DNA of 64,000 nucleotides from Candidatus Brocadia sapporoensis. Lineage in GTDB: Bacteria > Planctomycetota > Brocadiia > Brocadiales > Brocadiaceae. Below the pieces are notes generated by a model that had not been told where the DNA came from, did no database searches, and was given only the letters and a program-made list of their open reading frames with translations. Shown here one piece after another: positions 17,248 through 28,900 of this stretch. The position numbers and the translations under genes are program-made. Each line of letters begins with the position of its first letter. Within the stretch, counting starts at the first letter, position 1. Location: positions 17,381-81,380 of the forward strand of contig NZ_MJUW02000117.1 of assembly GCF_001753675.2 (NCBI RefSeq), read 5' to 3'.

Positions 17248-20200
17248 ATGCCCAAGAGAAAAGATATACAAAAAATTATGATCATCGGCTCAGGTCCGAT
17301 TGTCATAGGTCAAGCCTGTGAATTTGACTATTCTGGCACACAAGCATGCAAGGCACTCCGTGAAGAGGGATACGAGGTTGTTTTAGTGAACAGCAATCCC
17401 GCCACCATTATGACAGACCCGGAAATTGCTGATAAGACGTATATCGAACCGATAACGACGGAAATGGTGGCAAAGATCATTGCAAAGGAACGCCCGCAGG
17501 CAATACTCCCGACCCTGGGTGGACAGACCGGTTTAAATACCGCTGTGAGTCTTGCAGAAAAAGGGATCCTGGATGAATACCAGGTAGAGTTAATCGGTGC
17601 CAAGCTGAATGCGATCAAGAAGGCGGAGGACAGGTCGCTCTTTAAGTCCGCGATGAAGCAGATTGGCATTGCAGTCCCTGAAAGCGCTTATGTGCGTTCG
17701 TACGATGAGGCAATGAAGATCATAGAAACAATAGGCTTCCCCGCCATCATCAGGCCTTCTTTCACCCTGGCGGGCACCGGTGGCAATGCGGCATACAATA
17801 TCGAAGAATACCAGGAATATATCAAGGTGGCACTGGAAGCCAGTCCTGTCCATGAGGTGCTGGTGGAGCGTTCTGTACTGGGCTGGAAAGAATATGAACT
17901 TGAGGTGATGCGCGACATAAAAGACAATGTGGTTATCATCTGCTCCATTGAAAATTTTGATCCCATGGGTGTGCATACCGGTGACAGCATAACGGTTGCT
18001 CCTGCTCAGACACTCACAGATGTCGAATATCAAATAATGCGGAATGCGGCAATAAAGGTCATCCGGGAGATTGGAGTGGAAACCGGTGGATCAAATATCC
18101 AGTTTGCTGTTAATCCGGAAAATGGGGAAATGCTGGCGATAGAAATGAATCCCAGGGTTTCAAGAAGTTCTGCACTGGCTTCAAAGGCTACAGGTTTTCC
18201 TATTGCCAAGATTGCTGCAAAATTGGCCGTTGGTTATACCCTTGACGAAATTCCAAATGACATCACTCGTTATACCCCAGCCTGTTTTGAGCCAACCATT
18301 GATTATTGTGTTGTAAAAATACCAAGATTTAATTTTGAAAAATTCCCCGATACGGATCAAACTCTTACCATCCACATGAAATCTGTTGGAGAGGTAATGG
18401 CCATCGGACGTACCTTCAAAGAGGCCATTGGCAAAGCTATCCGTTCCTTAGAATCAGGCCGTTACGGATTTGATTCCTTATGGCCATCTGGAAGTGAAAA
18501 ATGGTCCACGGAACAAAAATACGAGTTCTTGAGAGGAAAACTCATAACTCCGAATCCCGACAGACTCTGGCATATTGCCGATGCGATCAGGTATGGCATA
18601 GAGCTGGAGGAAATTTTTAAATGGACTCACATCGACCGATGGTTTCTTTACAACATAAAGCAGGTGCTCGATATAGAAGCAGAAATAAAACGGTACTGTG
18701 TGAAAGATCCCCATACTTCACAAACCAATAATCTATTTGCAATGGATACGGACACGCTTGCAGTAGCCAAACAATCGGGCTATTCAGATAGATATCTTGC
18801 ATCCTTGTGTGGAGTTGATGAGAAGACAATACGGACATATCGTCAAAAGAATGCGGTAAAACCTGTCTTCAAACATGTAGATACCTGCGCAGCGGAATTT
18901 AAGGCTTTTACCCCCTATTTGTATTCCACGTATGAAAGTGCTTGTGAAGCAGAATCAACCCGGAAAAAAAAGATACTTATCCTTGGAAGCGGTCCCAATC
19001 GCATTGGGCAGGGTATTGAGTTCGATTACTGTTGTGTACACGGGGTCTTTGCATTAAAAGAATTGGGCTACGAAACCATCATGGTTAATTGTAATCCTGA
19101 GACGGTAAGTACGGATTACGATACCTCAGACCGTCTTTATTTTGAACCACTCACTCTGGAAGACATCCTTGAAATTGTTACACGGGAAAAGCCAGAAGGT
19201 GTTATTGTACAATTTGGCGGACAAACTCCTTTAAAGCTGGCTATCCCCCTGGAAAAAGAAGGGGTAAAAATCCTTGGAACATCTCCGGAAAATATTGATA
19301 TTGCGGAAGACCGGGAACGGTTTGCAGCTCTGTTAAACCGGTTACATTTAAGACAACCTGACAACGGATGCGCCCGTTCAGCCAGCGAGGCAAAAGGTAT
19401 TGCCTCCAGAATAGGTTATCCGGTACTCCTGCGCCCTTCCTATGTACTGGGGGGAAGGGCTATGAGGATTGTTTACGATGAAGCTGGTGTGGAGGAATAT
19501 ATTGCTCATGCAACACATGTTTCGCCGGAACACCCTGTTTTAATTGACCGGTTTTTAGAAGACGCTATAGAAGTCGATGTAGATGCGATCTGCGACGGAA
19601 ACGAAGTGTTCATCGGAGGCATCATGGAACACATAGAGGAAGCGGGCATCCATTCAGGAGATAGCGCCTGCTCGCTTCCACCGTATTCCATCAGTCCCGA
19701 GATTATGAATGAATTAAAAAAACAAACCCAAATCATCGCTCTGGCATTGAACGTCATTGGTCTCATCAATATACAATATGCGGTTAAAGATAATGTCGTA
19801 TATGTTCTGGAGGTCAACCCCCGCGCATCAAGAACCGTACCTTTTGTGAGCAAAGCGATCGGTGTTCCACTGGCAAAGATTGCAACACAGGTGATCATGG
19901 GAAAAAAACTCTGCAGTTTAAACTGCTCTGAGAACTCGAGACTAAAACACATTGCCATCAAGGAAGCGGTGTTTCCTTTTATCAAGTTTAAGGGAGTAGA
20001 TACTATCCTGGGGCCGGAGATGAAATCAACAGGGGAGGTCATGGGAATAGATAAAGACTTTGGCCGTGCCTATGCAAAATCCCAAATGGCTGCTGACAGC
20101 AGCCTTCCACTAAAGGGCACGGTTTTCATAAGCGTGAGAGACAGGGACAAAACGCTCATCATTCCCATCGCAAAAAAACTTTCACAAATGGGTTTCGGGC

Positions 20201-20520
20201 TGGTTGCTACCGGTGGCACTGCGAAAGTGTTTAATGAAAACAATATCCCCGTCACGCCCGTCTTAAAAGTAATTGAAGGGCGCCCCAATATTGTCGATCA
20301 TATCAAAAGCAACGAAATCCAGCTCGTTATCAATACCACAGAAGGTAAAGCCGCCCAGGAGGCCTCTTATTCCATCCGACGTACGGCGCTTGTTCACCGC
20401 GTCCCCTATTTTACAACACTCGCCGGCGCCACGGCGGCAACAAGGGCAATCGAAGCGCTGAGAGATGGAAACCTCGACGTGAAACCCATGCAGGAGTATT
20501 ATACATTCAATTCAGTTTGA
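17248..20520 (+). CDS. carB: Carbamoyl-phosphate synthase large subunit
   Basis: 1090 residues, the normal length. It carries out bicarbonate phosphorylation, carbamate formation and carbamate phosphorylation. Two homologous ATP-grasp halves are clear: [20 protein letters not shown] opens the first, [20 protein letters not shown] the second. Each holds [11 protein letters not shown] or [13 protein letters not shown] metal/ATP blocks and [12 protein letters not shown] or EVNPRASRT. The C-terminal MGS-like domain from about residue 950 ([20 protein letters not shown]) is where allosteric effectors bind in the family. It forms the carAB operon with the gene before it. Confidence 0.98.
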   Translation: MPKRKDIQKIMIIGSGPIVIGQACEFDYSGTQACKALREEGYEVVLVNSNPATIMTDPEIADKTYIEPITTEMVAKIIAKERPQAILPTLGGQTGLNTAVSLAEKGILDEYQVELIGAKLNAIKKAEDRSLFKSAMKQIGIAVPESAYVRSYDEAMKIIETIGFPAIIRPSFTLAGTGGNAAYNIEEYQEYIKVALEASPVHEVLVERSVLGWKEYELEVMRDIKDNVVIICSIENFDPMGVHTGDSITVAPAQTLTDVEYQIMRNAAIKVIREIGVETGGSNIQFAVNPENGEMLAIEMNPRVSRSSALASKATGFPIAKIAAKLAVGYTLDEIPNDITRYTPACFEPTIDYCVVKIPRFNFEKFPDTDQTLTIHMKSVGEVMAIGRTFKEAIGKAIRSLESGRYGFDSLWPSGSEKWSTEQKYEFLRGKLITPNPDRLWHIADAIRYGIELEEIFKWTHIDRWFLYNIKQVLDIEAEIKRYCVKDPHTSQTNNLFAMDTDTLAVAKQSGYSDRYLASLCGVDEKTIRTYRQKNAVKPVFKHVDTCAAEFKAFTPYLYSTYESACEAESTRKKKILILGSGPNRIGQGIEFDYCCVHGVFALKELGYETIMVNCNPETVSTDYDTSDRLYFEPLTLEDILEIVTREKPEGVIVQFGGQTPLKLAIPLEKEGVKILGTSPENIDIAEDRERFAALLNRLHLRQPDNGCARSASEAKGIASRIGYPVLLRPSYVLGGRAMRIVYDEAGVEEYIAHATHVSPEHPVLIDRFLEDAIEVDVDAICDGNEVFIGGIMEHIEEAGIHSGDSACSLPPYSISPEIMNELKKQTQIIALALNVIGLINIQYAVKDNVVYVLEVNPRASRTVPFVSKAIGVPLAKIATQVIMGKKLCSLNCSENSRLKHIAIKEAVFPFIKFKGVDTILGPEMKSTGEVMGIDKDFGRAYAKSQMAADSSLPLKGTVFISVRDRDKTLIIPIAKKLSQMGFGLVATGGTAKVFNENNIPVTPVLKVIEGRPNIVDHIKSNEIQLVINTTEGKAAQEASYSIRRTALVHRVPYFTTLAGATAATRAIEALRDGNLDVKPMQEYYTFNSV

Positions 20521-20556
20521 TATTATTTCATGGATAAATCAATCATTTAAAATGCC

Positions 20557-21897
20557 ATGGACTACATCCCAAACACCGAAGGTGACCGGAAAAAAATGCT
20601 CCAAGAAATGGGGTTACACTCCATTGAGCCGTTTCTGGCGGACATTCCGAAAACCCTGAGAAATTTTTCATTGAAATTATCACACGGCCTTTCAGAACCA
20701 CAGGTGTTCAAATTCCTAAAACATTTAAGTAAAGAAAATACGAACACAGAACAATACTCCTCATTTCTAGGTGCAGGCGCCTATGAACATTATATCCCTT
20801 CTCTGGTTGATCATCTGGCTTCAAGGAGTGAATTTTATACCTGTTACACACCCTATCAGCCGGAAGTAAGCCAAGGTACCCTTCAAGCAATTTACGAATT
20901 CCAAACATTGATGTGCGAACTTACCGAAATGGATGTGGCCAATGCCTCCATGTACGACGGTTCTACTGCATTTGCCGAAGCAGCGCTGTTATCCATACGC
21001 TTCAAGGAAAAAAACAAAATTATTTGTTCACGGGCAACCCATCCAGAATACCGGCAAGTACTCAATACCTATTTAAAAGGAATGCATACAGAAATTGTGG
21101 AAATAGACGCTTCTGAAGGAATAACCGACATAAATCAATTGGAAAAGGCTATTGACGGCAATACCGCTTCTGTCCTAATTCAGAATCCAAACTTCTTTGG
21201 CTGTGTAGAAGATATGGAAACTATTTCGCAGATCGTGCACCGGCACAATTGCCTTTTTGTAGCCTGCGTAAACCCCATTTCTCTCGGTATGCTGAAACCG
21301 CCAGGTGAATATAACGCTGATATTGCCGTTGGCGAAGCACAGATTTTAGGAAATGATCTGAATTATGGCGGCCCCTATCTTGGTTTCTTCACCGTAAAGA
21401 AGGATTTTTTACGCAAGATTCCCGGGAGGATAGCAGGAGAAACGGTTGATCATCACGGGAACAGATGTTTTGTCCTCACCCTACAAGCCCGAGAGCAGCA
21501 TATCAGAAGGGAGAAGGCAACCTCTAATATTTGCACTAACCAGGCCCTCCTTGCATTGAGGGCATGCATCTACCTTTGTACCTTGGGGAAAAAAGGCCTG
21601 GCAGAACTATCCATGCTGAATATCCAAAAAAGTCATTATGCGTATGAAAAGCTTTGTGCCCTGGATATCTTTGAACCTACATTTGAACAACCATTCTTTC
21701 ATGAGTTTGCCATGAAATCCAAAGGTATTCTGCCAATACGAAAAATCAATGAACATCTGTTAAGAAAAGGTATTATTGGCGGATTAGAACTCGATGAATT
21801 TTACCCTGAGTTAGCCAATAGTATGCTTTTGTGCGTAACAGAAACGAAGAGCAAAGAGTCGATTGACCAATTGATTGCTGAATTGGCCAATCTATAA
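20557..21897 (+). CDS. gcvPA: Glycine dehydrogenase (decarboxylating) subunit 1
   Basis: 446 residues. With GcvPB it forms the split P-protein of the glycine cleavage system, which decarboxylates glycine and passes the aminomethyl group to GcvH. It has the family's start (MDYIPNTEGDRKKMLQEMG), FLGAGAYEHYIP, YTPYQPEVSQGTLQAIYEFQ and YDGSTAFAEAAL. As expected for subunit 1, the PLP lysine is absent. The ATG at 20557 lies 36 bases after carB, so it may share the carAB transcript. The partner gcvPB lies 2.3 kb downstream, beyond a signalling gene. gcvT and gcvH are not in the window. Confidence 0.95.
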   Translation: MDYIPNTEGDRKKMLQEMGLHSIEPFLADIPKTLRNFSLKLSHGLSEPQVFKFLKHLSKENTNTEQYSSFLGAGAYEHYIPSLVDHLASRSEFYTCYTPYQPEVSQGTLQAIYEFQTLMCELTEMDVANASMYDGSTAFAEAALLSIRFKEKNKIICSRATHPEYRQVLNTYLKGMHTEIVEIDASEGITDINQLEKAIDGNTASVLIQNPNFFGCVEDMETISQIVHRHNCLFVACVNPISLGMLKPPGEYNADIAVGEAQILGNDLNYGGPYLGFFTVKKDFLRKIPGRIAGETVDHHGNRCFVLTLQAREQHIRREKATSNICTNQALLALRACIYLCTLGKKGLAELSMLNIQKSHYAYEKLCALDIFEPTFEQPFFHEFAMKSKGILPIRKINEHLLRKGIIGGLELDEFYPELANSMLLCVTETKSKESIDQLIAELANL

Positions 21898-21901
21898 TTT
21901 G

Positions 21902-21931
21902 TTGACATCTGGAATATTGACAGACTATAAA
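21902..21931 (+). promoter_or_regulatory. Possible promoter of the diguanylate cyclase gene
   Basis: TTGACA at 21902-21907 and TATAAA at 21926-21931 with an 18-base spacer, starting four bases after the gcvPA stop and 20 bases before the next ATG. It suggests that the signalling gene has its own start of transcription inside the gcv locus. Confidence 0.5.
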
Positions 21932-21950
21932 ACGCAGTGGATTTCACAAA

Positions 21951-24155
21951 ATGTTTCAAAAAAGAAGCGTAAGAAATAAATTCATTTTATTCACTTCATT
22001 ACTCACGATTTTACCAGTAGGAATCCTTGCTGGTTTCAAAACAAATTTTTTCCGACAGCGTCTCACCACGATAGAACAAACAAACACAAACCCCATGAAT
22101 ACTGTCACCAAGAATGAATGGGAGGAAAAAGCGCATAGCCAGGTACATCTTTCAGCCAGAGAGATTACACGCACTACGAATGAACTTGACTATTCGGAGA
22201 TTAACTATCTTCCAAACCTGAACATGGAAGGAAAGGGTTTCCGTTACGTTTCCGCCCGGAACGACAAGGGGCAGACCTTAAGTGATTCATCAAAAAGGTT
22301 AGGGTTACAAAGAAATATCTCTACCGGCGAACCTGCACAATATGCATCCGGTTCAGAAGAATTAACCAGACAAAGACAGAACGATGCTGTTGATGTAGTC
22401 GCACCCATCCCCGATGGGTCCAAGGTGCCTGGTATTGTCACAATTGGCTTTTCTCTCAATGAAACGAAAACAACCCCTGATGCGCTTCATAATGGGAAGA
22501 CCAATAACCTTATTAAGCAATCGGCAACGATCTTTAAACAACACACCATCCTCTTCTTACCGGCAATTACGATTCCTGTCATGGTCATAGGATGGATCTT
22601 CATACGTGGATTAAGTTTACCCATACAGAGGCTGGTGATGGAGATGGAAAAGATAGCCAAAGGAGGTTTTCGACGCAGAGTAGAGATAAATTCTGAAGAC
22701 GGTGCTGACAAGATTGGTCAATCTTTTAACGAGATGACCACAGATTTGCGAAAGGTTATCATTTCAAAAGAATATGCAAATGCTATTATAAAAAGTATGG
22801 ATGTCTCAATTGTGCTCACATCTCCTGACTTCACAATACTGATGGTCAATCGGGCTACCTGCGAACTCTTAGGTTATCTTGAAAAGGATCTCATCGGTAA
22901 ATCTCTTGCGGTATTGTTTTCGGATGAAGACGTATTCATCCTGTCACTGTTGGATTTGATTAAAAACAACCTCGTTCATAAAATTGAAAAGACTTTTTTA
23001 TCAAAAGATGGAAGAAAAATACCGGTTCTTTTTTCTGGCACCGAAATTCGACAAAATAACGATGTTCTTCTGGGTATTGTATGTGTGGCACACGACATTA
23101 CCGAGCGTAAACAAATAGAGGCGGAATTGAAGAGAGCGGTGGCACAAAGGGACATGAACATCAAAGACCTGGGATATCTTATGTATTTTTCCACCCTTAT
23201 GAACGAAGAGGTACGGGAGGAAATATTAATTCATCATATGGCAAATGCCTTACAGGTGCACTTTCAACCGGAACTCCTGGCCGTACTCACCATAAACAAA
23301 ACAAAGAATGTGTTTGATGCAGCACTCATAACGCCGCCAATGCCTCTCAATAAACTCATCAGAGATGAAGTGATTGTTGACCCATCACTATGCCAGGTAA
23401 TAAGAACTGGTCGTGAAATTATTATAGACAATAATGCAAAAGATATCCTCTGTGAATGTAATATCTACAAAATTGAAGAAGGAGGATTTGCTTGCCTTCC
23501 TTTGATAACTGGCGGTACCATCTCCGGAATGGTCATCATAGGAAAAAAGGATAAGGAATACTGGTATAACGAAGATGTTCGCAAGCTGATCTTGGTATAT
23601 GTAGGGTTGACAGCGTCCGCTCTCCAACGAGTCAGATTAATCGATTTAACCAGACGTGCAGCCATAACAGATTCACTCACGGGAGCATATAACAGGCGGT
23701 TTTTTGATGAGATGCTGAAGAAGCAAATTGCATTGGCAAAAAGACGCAGCGAATCACTTGGGCTTGTCATTGCTGACCTGGATCACTTCAAAAATATAAA
23801 TGACACCTACGGACATATGACAGGAGACCGGGCGTTGCAACAAATCGCTTCTATTATGAAAAATTCTATTCGATCATCAGATGTTCTGGCGCGGTATGGC
23901 GGAGAGGAATTTATTATTATCATGCCTTCTATAGACATAACGAACACCCTTAAGAAGGCAGAGAGTCTTCGCCAACAAGTGGAATCATTTCAATTTCAAA
24001 TTGACTCTGTTGGGCGGTCTCCACAAATAACAATAAGTATCGGAGTGGCTTCCTTTCCGGATCATGGTATCGATTACGATTCCCTGATATCGGCTGCTGA
24101 TCTTGCCCTTTATAAGGCAAAGAAGAACGGAAGAAACAGGGTCGAAACCGTATAA
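21951..24155 (+). CDS. Membrane-anchored diguanylate cyclase with HAMP, PAS, GAF and GGDEF domains
   Basis: 734 residues. Membrane helices at about residues 10-28 and 197-220 enclose a periplasmic sensor region. HAMP follows (about 220-275), then PAS (about 276-395, TSPDFTILMVNRATCELLGY, ITERKQIE), a GAF-like region (about 410-555) and GGDEF (about 565-734). The active site is GGEEF at about residue 650, with the inhibitory site RSSD exactly five residues upstream, so it should make c-di-GMP and be product-inhibited. It lies between gcvPA and gcvPB on the same strand, with a promoter-like box of its own. c-di-GMP could act on the flagellar functions encoded further along, but no direct link is visible. 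Confidence 0.93.
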   Translation: MFQKRSVRNKFILFTSLLTILPVGILAGFKTNFFRQRLTTIEQTNTNPMNTVTKNEWEEKAHSQVHLSAREITRTTNELDYSEINYLPNLNMEGKGFRYVSARNDKGQTLSDSSKRLGLQRNISTGEPAQYASGSEELTRQRQNDAVDVVAPIPDGSKVPGIVTIGFSLNETKTTPDALHNGKTNNLIKQSATIFKQHTILFLPAITIPVMVIGWIFIRGLSLPIQRLVMEMEKIAKGGFRRRVEINSEDGADKIGQSFNEMTTDLRKVIISKEYANAIIKSMDVSIVLTSPDFTILMVNRATCELLGYLEKDLIGKSLAVLFSDEDVFILSLLDLIKNNLVHKIEKTFLSKDGRKIPVLFSGTEIRQNNDVLLGIVCVAHDITERKQIEAELKRAVAQRDMNIKDLGYLMYFSTLMNEEVREEILIHHMANALQVHFQPELLAVLTINKTKNVFDAALITPPMPLNKLIRDEVIVDPSLCQVIRTGREIIIDNNAKDILCECNIYKIEEGGFACLPLITGGTISGMVIIGKKDKEYWYNEDVRKLILVYVGLTASALQRVRLIDLTRRAAITDSLTGAYNRRFFDEMLKKQIALAKRRSESLGLVIADLDHFKNINDTYGHMTGDRALQQIASIMKNSIRSSDVLARYGGEEFIIIMPSIDITNTLKKAESLRQQVESFQFQIDSVGRSPQITISIGVASFPDHGIDYDSLISAADLALYKAKKNGRNRVETV

Positions 24156-24198
24156 ATATTTCGTTACAAATATCTAGCTTTTTTAAAAGAGAAAAACC

Positions 24199-25722
24199 AT
24201 GCACCAGAATGAACCACTCATCTTTGAAAAATCGTCACCTGGCAGACGCTGCTTCGTCCCTCCCGATTGTGATATACCAGAAAAACCCGTGACCAACTTT
24301 ATTCCCCTAAAGATGTTACGGAAACAGGAGTTAAAATTACCGGAGGTTTCAGAGATCGACGTTGTTCGTCATTTTACAAGACTCTCCCAAAAGAACTTCT
24401 GTGTGGATACTAATTTTTACCCCCTGGGTTCATGTACCATGAAATACAATCCCAAAATCAACGAAGACACCGCACGTCTGGAAGGTTTCACAAAACTACA
24501 TCCCTATCAGCCTATCGAACAATGTCAGGGCATCATGGAACTCCTATACAATCTCGAGCAAATTCTTATAGACATTTCCGGGATGAATGCCTTTACGTTA
24601 CAACCTGCAGCGGGTGCGCATGGCGAATTAACAGGGATGCTGATAATTCGAGCCTATATGGAGAAACACGGTGAAAAGAGACACAAGATTATTATTCCTG
24701 ATTCTGCACATGGTACCAATCCTGCCTCTGCTTCCCTTTGTAGTTATGAGGTCGAATCTATTCAGTCAAATACAGACGGTCTTATCGACTTAAAAAAACT
24801 AAAGGCCGTCTTTACACGAGATACTGCTGCACTTATGATTACCAACCCCAATACCCTTGGATTATTTGAAAAAGATATTCTGGAAATATGCAAGATAGTT
24901 CACGATGCTGGTGGACTTGTTTATTGTGACGGGGCTAATATGAATGCCCTCCTGGGCATTGCAAGACCAGGAGATATGGGCATAGACATTTTACATTTGA
25001 ATTTGCACAAGACCTTTTCAACTCCCCACGGTGGAGGAGGCCCCGGCGCAGGTCCTGTTGGTGTTACTGAAAAGCTAAAACCATTTTTGCCGGTTCCAAG
25101 AATTGAAATAGCAAAGAAATCAGTAACAGAGCGCGTTCATGACATGGAAAAAGATACTTCCATGCCTAAATTATTACCGAATGATTATATCTTAAATTAT
25201 GCTTATCCTGATTCCATAGGAAGAGTAAGGGCATTTTACGGTCATATAGGCATGATGATCCGCGCGTATACCTATCTGCTGTCCCTTGGCAAAGAAGGTG
25301 TTTGTAAGGTGGGAGAATATTCCATCTTAAACGCTAACTATCTGCAACATAAACTTAAAAGATATTTTGAAATTCCCTATGGAAAAACCTGTATGCACGA
25401 ATTTGTCATTTCTGCAAAAAAACAAAAGCAAAAAGGTGTCTCCGCGTTGAATATTGCCAAGAGACTACTGGATTACGGTTTCCATGCCCCCACGGTTTAT
25501 TTTCCACTCATCGTAGAGGAAGCTTTAATGATCGAACCTACGGAGACTGAATCGATGGAGACACTCCATGTCTTTGCTGATGCAATGATTCAGATAGCCA
25601 TAGACATAGAACAACGGCCAGAGGTAGTGTGCAACGCCCCACAAACAACTCCCATTGGCCGTCCTGATGAAGTGAAGGCAGCACGGGAGCCGAAATTGAA
25701 GTGGCAGGACTTTCAAAGATAA
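24199..25722 (+). CDS. gcvPB: Glycine dehydrogenase (decarboxylating) subunit 2
   Basis: 507 residues, the PLP-binding half of the split glycine decarboxylase. The PLP lysine is Lys271 in LNLHKTFSTPHGGGGPGAGP, the family's signature. NFYPLGSCTMKYNPK and TLQPAAGAHGELTGML also match. The length is normal. It starts 43 bases after the diguanylate cyclase and may be read through from it. It is followed, 10 bases after the stop, by copy B of the dispersed inverted-repeat element, which may act as its terminator. Confidence 0.96.
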   Translation: MHQNEPLIFEKSSPGRRCFVPPDCDIPEKPVTNFIPLKMLRKQELKLPEVSEIDVVRHFTRLSQKNFCVDTNFYPLGSCTMKYNPKINEDTARLEGFTKLHPYQPIEQCQGIMELLYNLEQILIDISGMNAFTLQPAAGAHGELTGMLIIRAYMEKHGEKRHKIIIPDSAHGTNPASASLCSYEVESIQSNTDGLIDLKKLKAVFTRDTAALMITNPNTLGLFEKDILEICKIVHDAGGLVYCDGANMNALLGIARPGDMGIDILHLNLHKTFSTPHGGGGPGAGPVGVTEKLKPFLPVPRIEIAKKSVTERVHDMEKDTSMPKLLPNDYILNYAYPDSIGRVRAFYGHIGMMIRAYTYLLSLGKEGVCKVGEYSILNANYLQHKLKRYFEIPYGKTCMHEFVISAKKQKQKGVSALNIAKRLLDYGFHAPTVYFPLIVEEALMIEPTETESMETLHVFADAMIQIAIDIEQRPEVVCNAPQTTPIGRPDEVKAAREPKLKWQDFQR

Positions 25723-25732
25723 TTCTGACATC

Positions 25733-25807
25733 TTTAGCAAGGATATGAACAAAATTCACTCCGTCTGGGTGTGAAACCCTGACAGAGTTGAAATATGGAT
25801 TTCGTGA
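25733..25807 (-). repeat. Dispersed 75-bp element (copy B, decayed palindrome)
   Basis: The reverse complement of this stretch matches 7217-7291 at about 65 of 75 positions. The left arm AACTCTGTCAGGGTTT is kept, but the right arm has several changes, so the hairpin is weaker than in copy A. It lies just after the gcvPB stop. Confidence 0.75.
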
Positions 25808-25976
25808 TTCAGATATAATTGCCGGAAGCATTGCAGTGACAGAAGATACGGATAGTCACTTAGTGCATGACGTGAAAGCCAATGAATACAAGATTTTCAT
25901 AGCTTTTTATTTTTTCCTCGCAGTGAACATACATTATATAATCAACATTTTCTCATTTTTCTGTGACAAGATAGTT

Positions 25977-28900
25977 CTATGATACCTTTTTGAGATTTCG
26001 TTGCGCTTCCTGATAATTCACATCTATAGACAATGCCTTTTCAAAACACATTCTTGCATCGAGGTGCTTATTGTTTTTGAAATACAATACCCCCAAATTA
26101 TTATATACCGTGGCATCCTTGCTGTTTAATTCAACTGCCTTTTTAAGTGTAGAAATGGCATCATCCGTTTGATTCATACCCGCATACATCAGTGCAAGGC
26201 TGTAATAAACAGAAAAAACATTTGGGTTAGCTTTCAATGCCTCTTTGTATGCATCAATGGCTTCGGATGTTTTTTTCTTCGTTTCAAATGCACATCCAAT
26301 TCCATATAAAGCAAATTCATCAATGGGGTTCGTAGTCAGTATTTTCGAATATAATGCAATAGCCTCATCTATGTTTCCCGAGTTTAATGCCTCTTGCCCT
26401 TGCGTCAGCAGGGAAGCGTTCAGATCAACTAAACTCTTATGTAACTCAAGCAACTCATCATAATCAACATCAGGCCACTTTTCTCTGAACCGGGACCCAT
26501 TAACCGAAATACTATCCTGGTAATCGATTTGATTCTCAAGGAATGTCTTACTCCTGTAATGATGAATAAATACACTCTCATCCACCATAATAGCAAAACC
26601 TTTTTTTCTTACCTTGAGACATAAGTCATCGTCTTCATAATTTCCTGTGCCAAAGGATTCATCTAAACCTCCCACCTCCTCATAAAGCGATTTTTTCATC
26701 AGAATCGCAAAACCGGCAATGCGGTATCGAGGAGTCAGCCGCCCGTTGTATACCTTTCTTATCTTTTGAGCAAAACAATGGAATCCGTTTTCATCCGTAT
26801 AGGGAATATCCTTTACCATTTGTCTGCCACTGATAGAATTGGTTATTGGTCCTACCATGCCAATTTTTTCGCTCCTTGCGAGACTTTCCACAAGATTATC
26901 CAGCCAGCCGTCAGAAACCAGGATGTCATTATTGAGCAATATTATGTAATCTCCACTTGCCGCTGATACTCCCTGGTTATTGCCGGCGGCAAAACCCTTG
27001 TTTTCTTGATTCTCAATAAGTTTGTAGCCTGCGTGACTTGGACATGAATTTGTTTGTTCTTCAAGCAATTTGCGGAGGTATCCTACGGTACCATCTGTTG
27101 ATCCATTATCCACGAAAATGATCTCGTGTGGGTAGTTTGTGTGTTGCCGGATTGAACTGACGCACTGTTGAGTATATTTTAAGGCATTATAAGTAAGAAT
27201 GATTATAGAGACAAGACTTCGAGGTTTACAAGCGAACGACCCGGCAGAAATCGTATTGGATATGTGATAACGCTGTATTTTATTATTTTCAGCAATTATC
27301 GTTGAGCCGTCTTCCCTGATAATAATATCCGGTTTAATCTTACTAATCCACTTGCTATGCAATCGTTGAATATTTTCTGAAACTTTTGAAAAACGCTCCG
27401 GGCCGCTTTTTGACTCATGATGAGTTACAACACTCTCAGGCTGGTAAACAAGTTTCCATCCCTTCTCCTGAAGTTTAAAGCATAAATCGACATCTTCGTA
27501 TCCATTCCAATAGTTTTCATCAAATCCGCCGGTTTGAGTGAATGCAGATTTACGCATTAATAAGCAAGCGCCGGTTAAGGCCTGATACCGGCGTAATTGG
27601 TTCGCTTCTGCAGCATCTCCTGGTTCTCCGTAATAAATATGCCTGGCAACCAGCGGGTCTGGTAATTTTTGATCATCGATAATTACTACCCCTGCATGCT
27701 GAATGGTTCCGTCTGGAAACAAGAGTTTCGCCCCCACTGCCCCTACGGAACTATCTTGGGTAAGGATATTCAGAAGCGGTTCCAGCCAGTCTTTTCGTGG
27801 TTCCGTATCGTTGTTTAAAAAGAGGAGATAATCCGTAGAAGCCATTCGTGCCCCCTGATTGCAAGCCGTGGAAAATCCCAGATTCATATTATTAACGATA
27901 ATTTTAATATCACCTTCTAAGCTCTTCAGAAATTCTCCGGTGCCATCCGTTGATGCGTTATCAATAATGATGACGTCGTATAATTCTCCCGGTGTATTTT
28001 TTATTATTGCCTCAAGGCATTTTTGTGTGAATTCAACTTTGTTGAAGACAGGAATAATGATAGAAACCTTCTGAAGCTGCTTAATCCATGCAGTTTGTAA
28101 ATGTAAAACACGCTGCTTACCTTTTGAATACATTCCGTATCTTTCATAAATAATATTTAGTGTTCTCAGAAAATCATTCCGCTTCTCCCCCGACATACTG
28201 GTACTGTCGGCTCTCCATGTAAACTCACCAGTGATCTTTGGTATATGGACAAAATGATATTTTCTGGACATGCGGATCCATAAATCCCAGTCTTCATGGG
28301 TGGTAAGTGATTCATCAAAAAATCCCACTTCGTCCAAACATGATTTTTTATGCATAATACAGAGAACTGGAAAGAGGTTTTGTGCCAATATGAGGTCGGA
28401 ATCGAAATCAAAGGAATAAGGGACATCTTTTTGCTTTACGATATACCTTCCATTCTCCGTATCCTGGCACACACGGAACGCATCGGTATAGGCTACTTTA
28501 TCTTCGTGTGTTTCCAGATATGTTACAAGGGTTTCTATATGATCCTGATAAAATCTGTCGTCGTCATCGAGATAGGCAATATACTCACCCGAGGCATGCC
28601 TGATAGCAGTATTCCTTGCTGCCGCAAGCCCTTTATTCTCGGGGTGAACAAGATATTGAATACACAACCGATCATGAAACAGGTCGACAACCGCAGACAC
28701 ATCTTCTCCTGCATCATTCACCACAATAACCTCAAAATGTTCATACGTCTGTGAAGCAATGCTTTCCAGGGTAACTTTCAGGGTATCCGGCCTGTTAAAA
28801 GTTGGAACAATGACAGAAACAAGAGGGTTGTTTTTTAAGGGAAGCGAACAATCCTGAGATAATATTTTTTTAGCCTCTAAAAGGGATTTTGAATCGTAAA

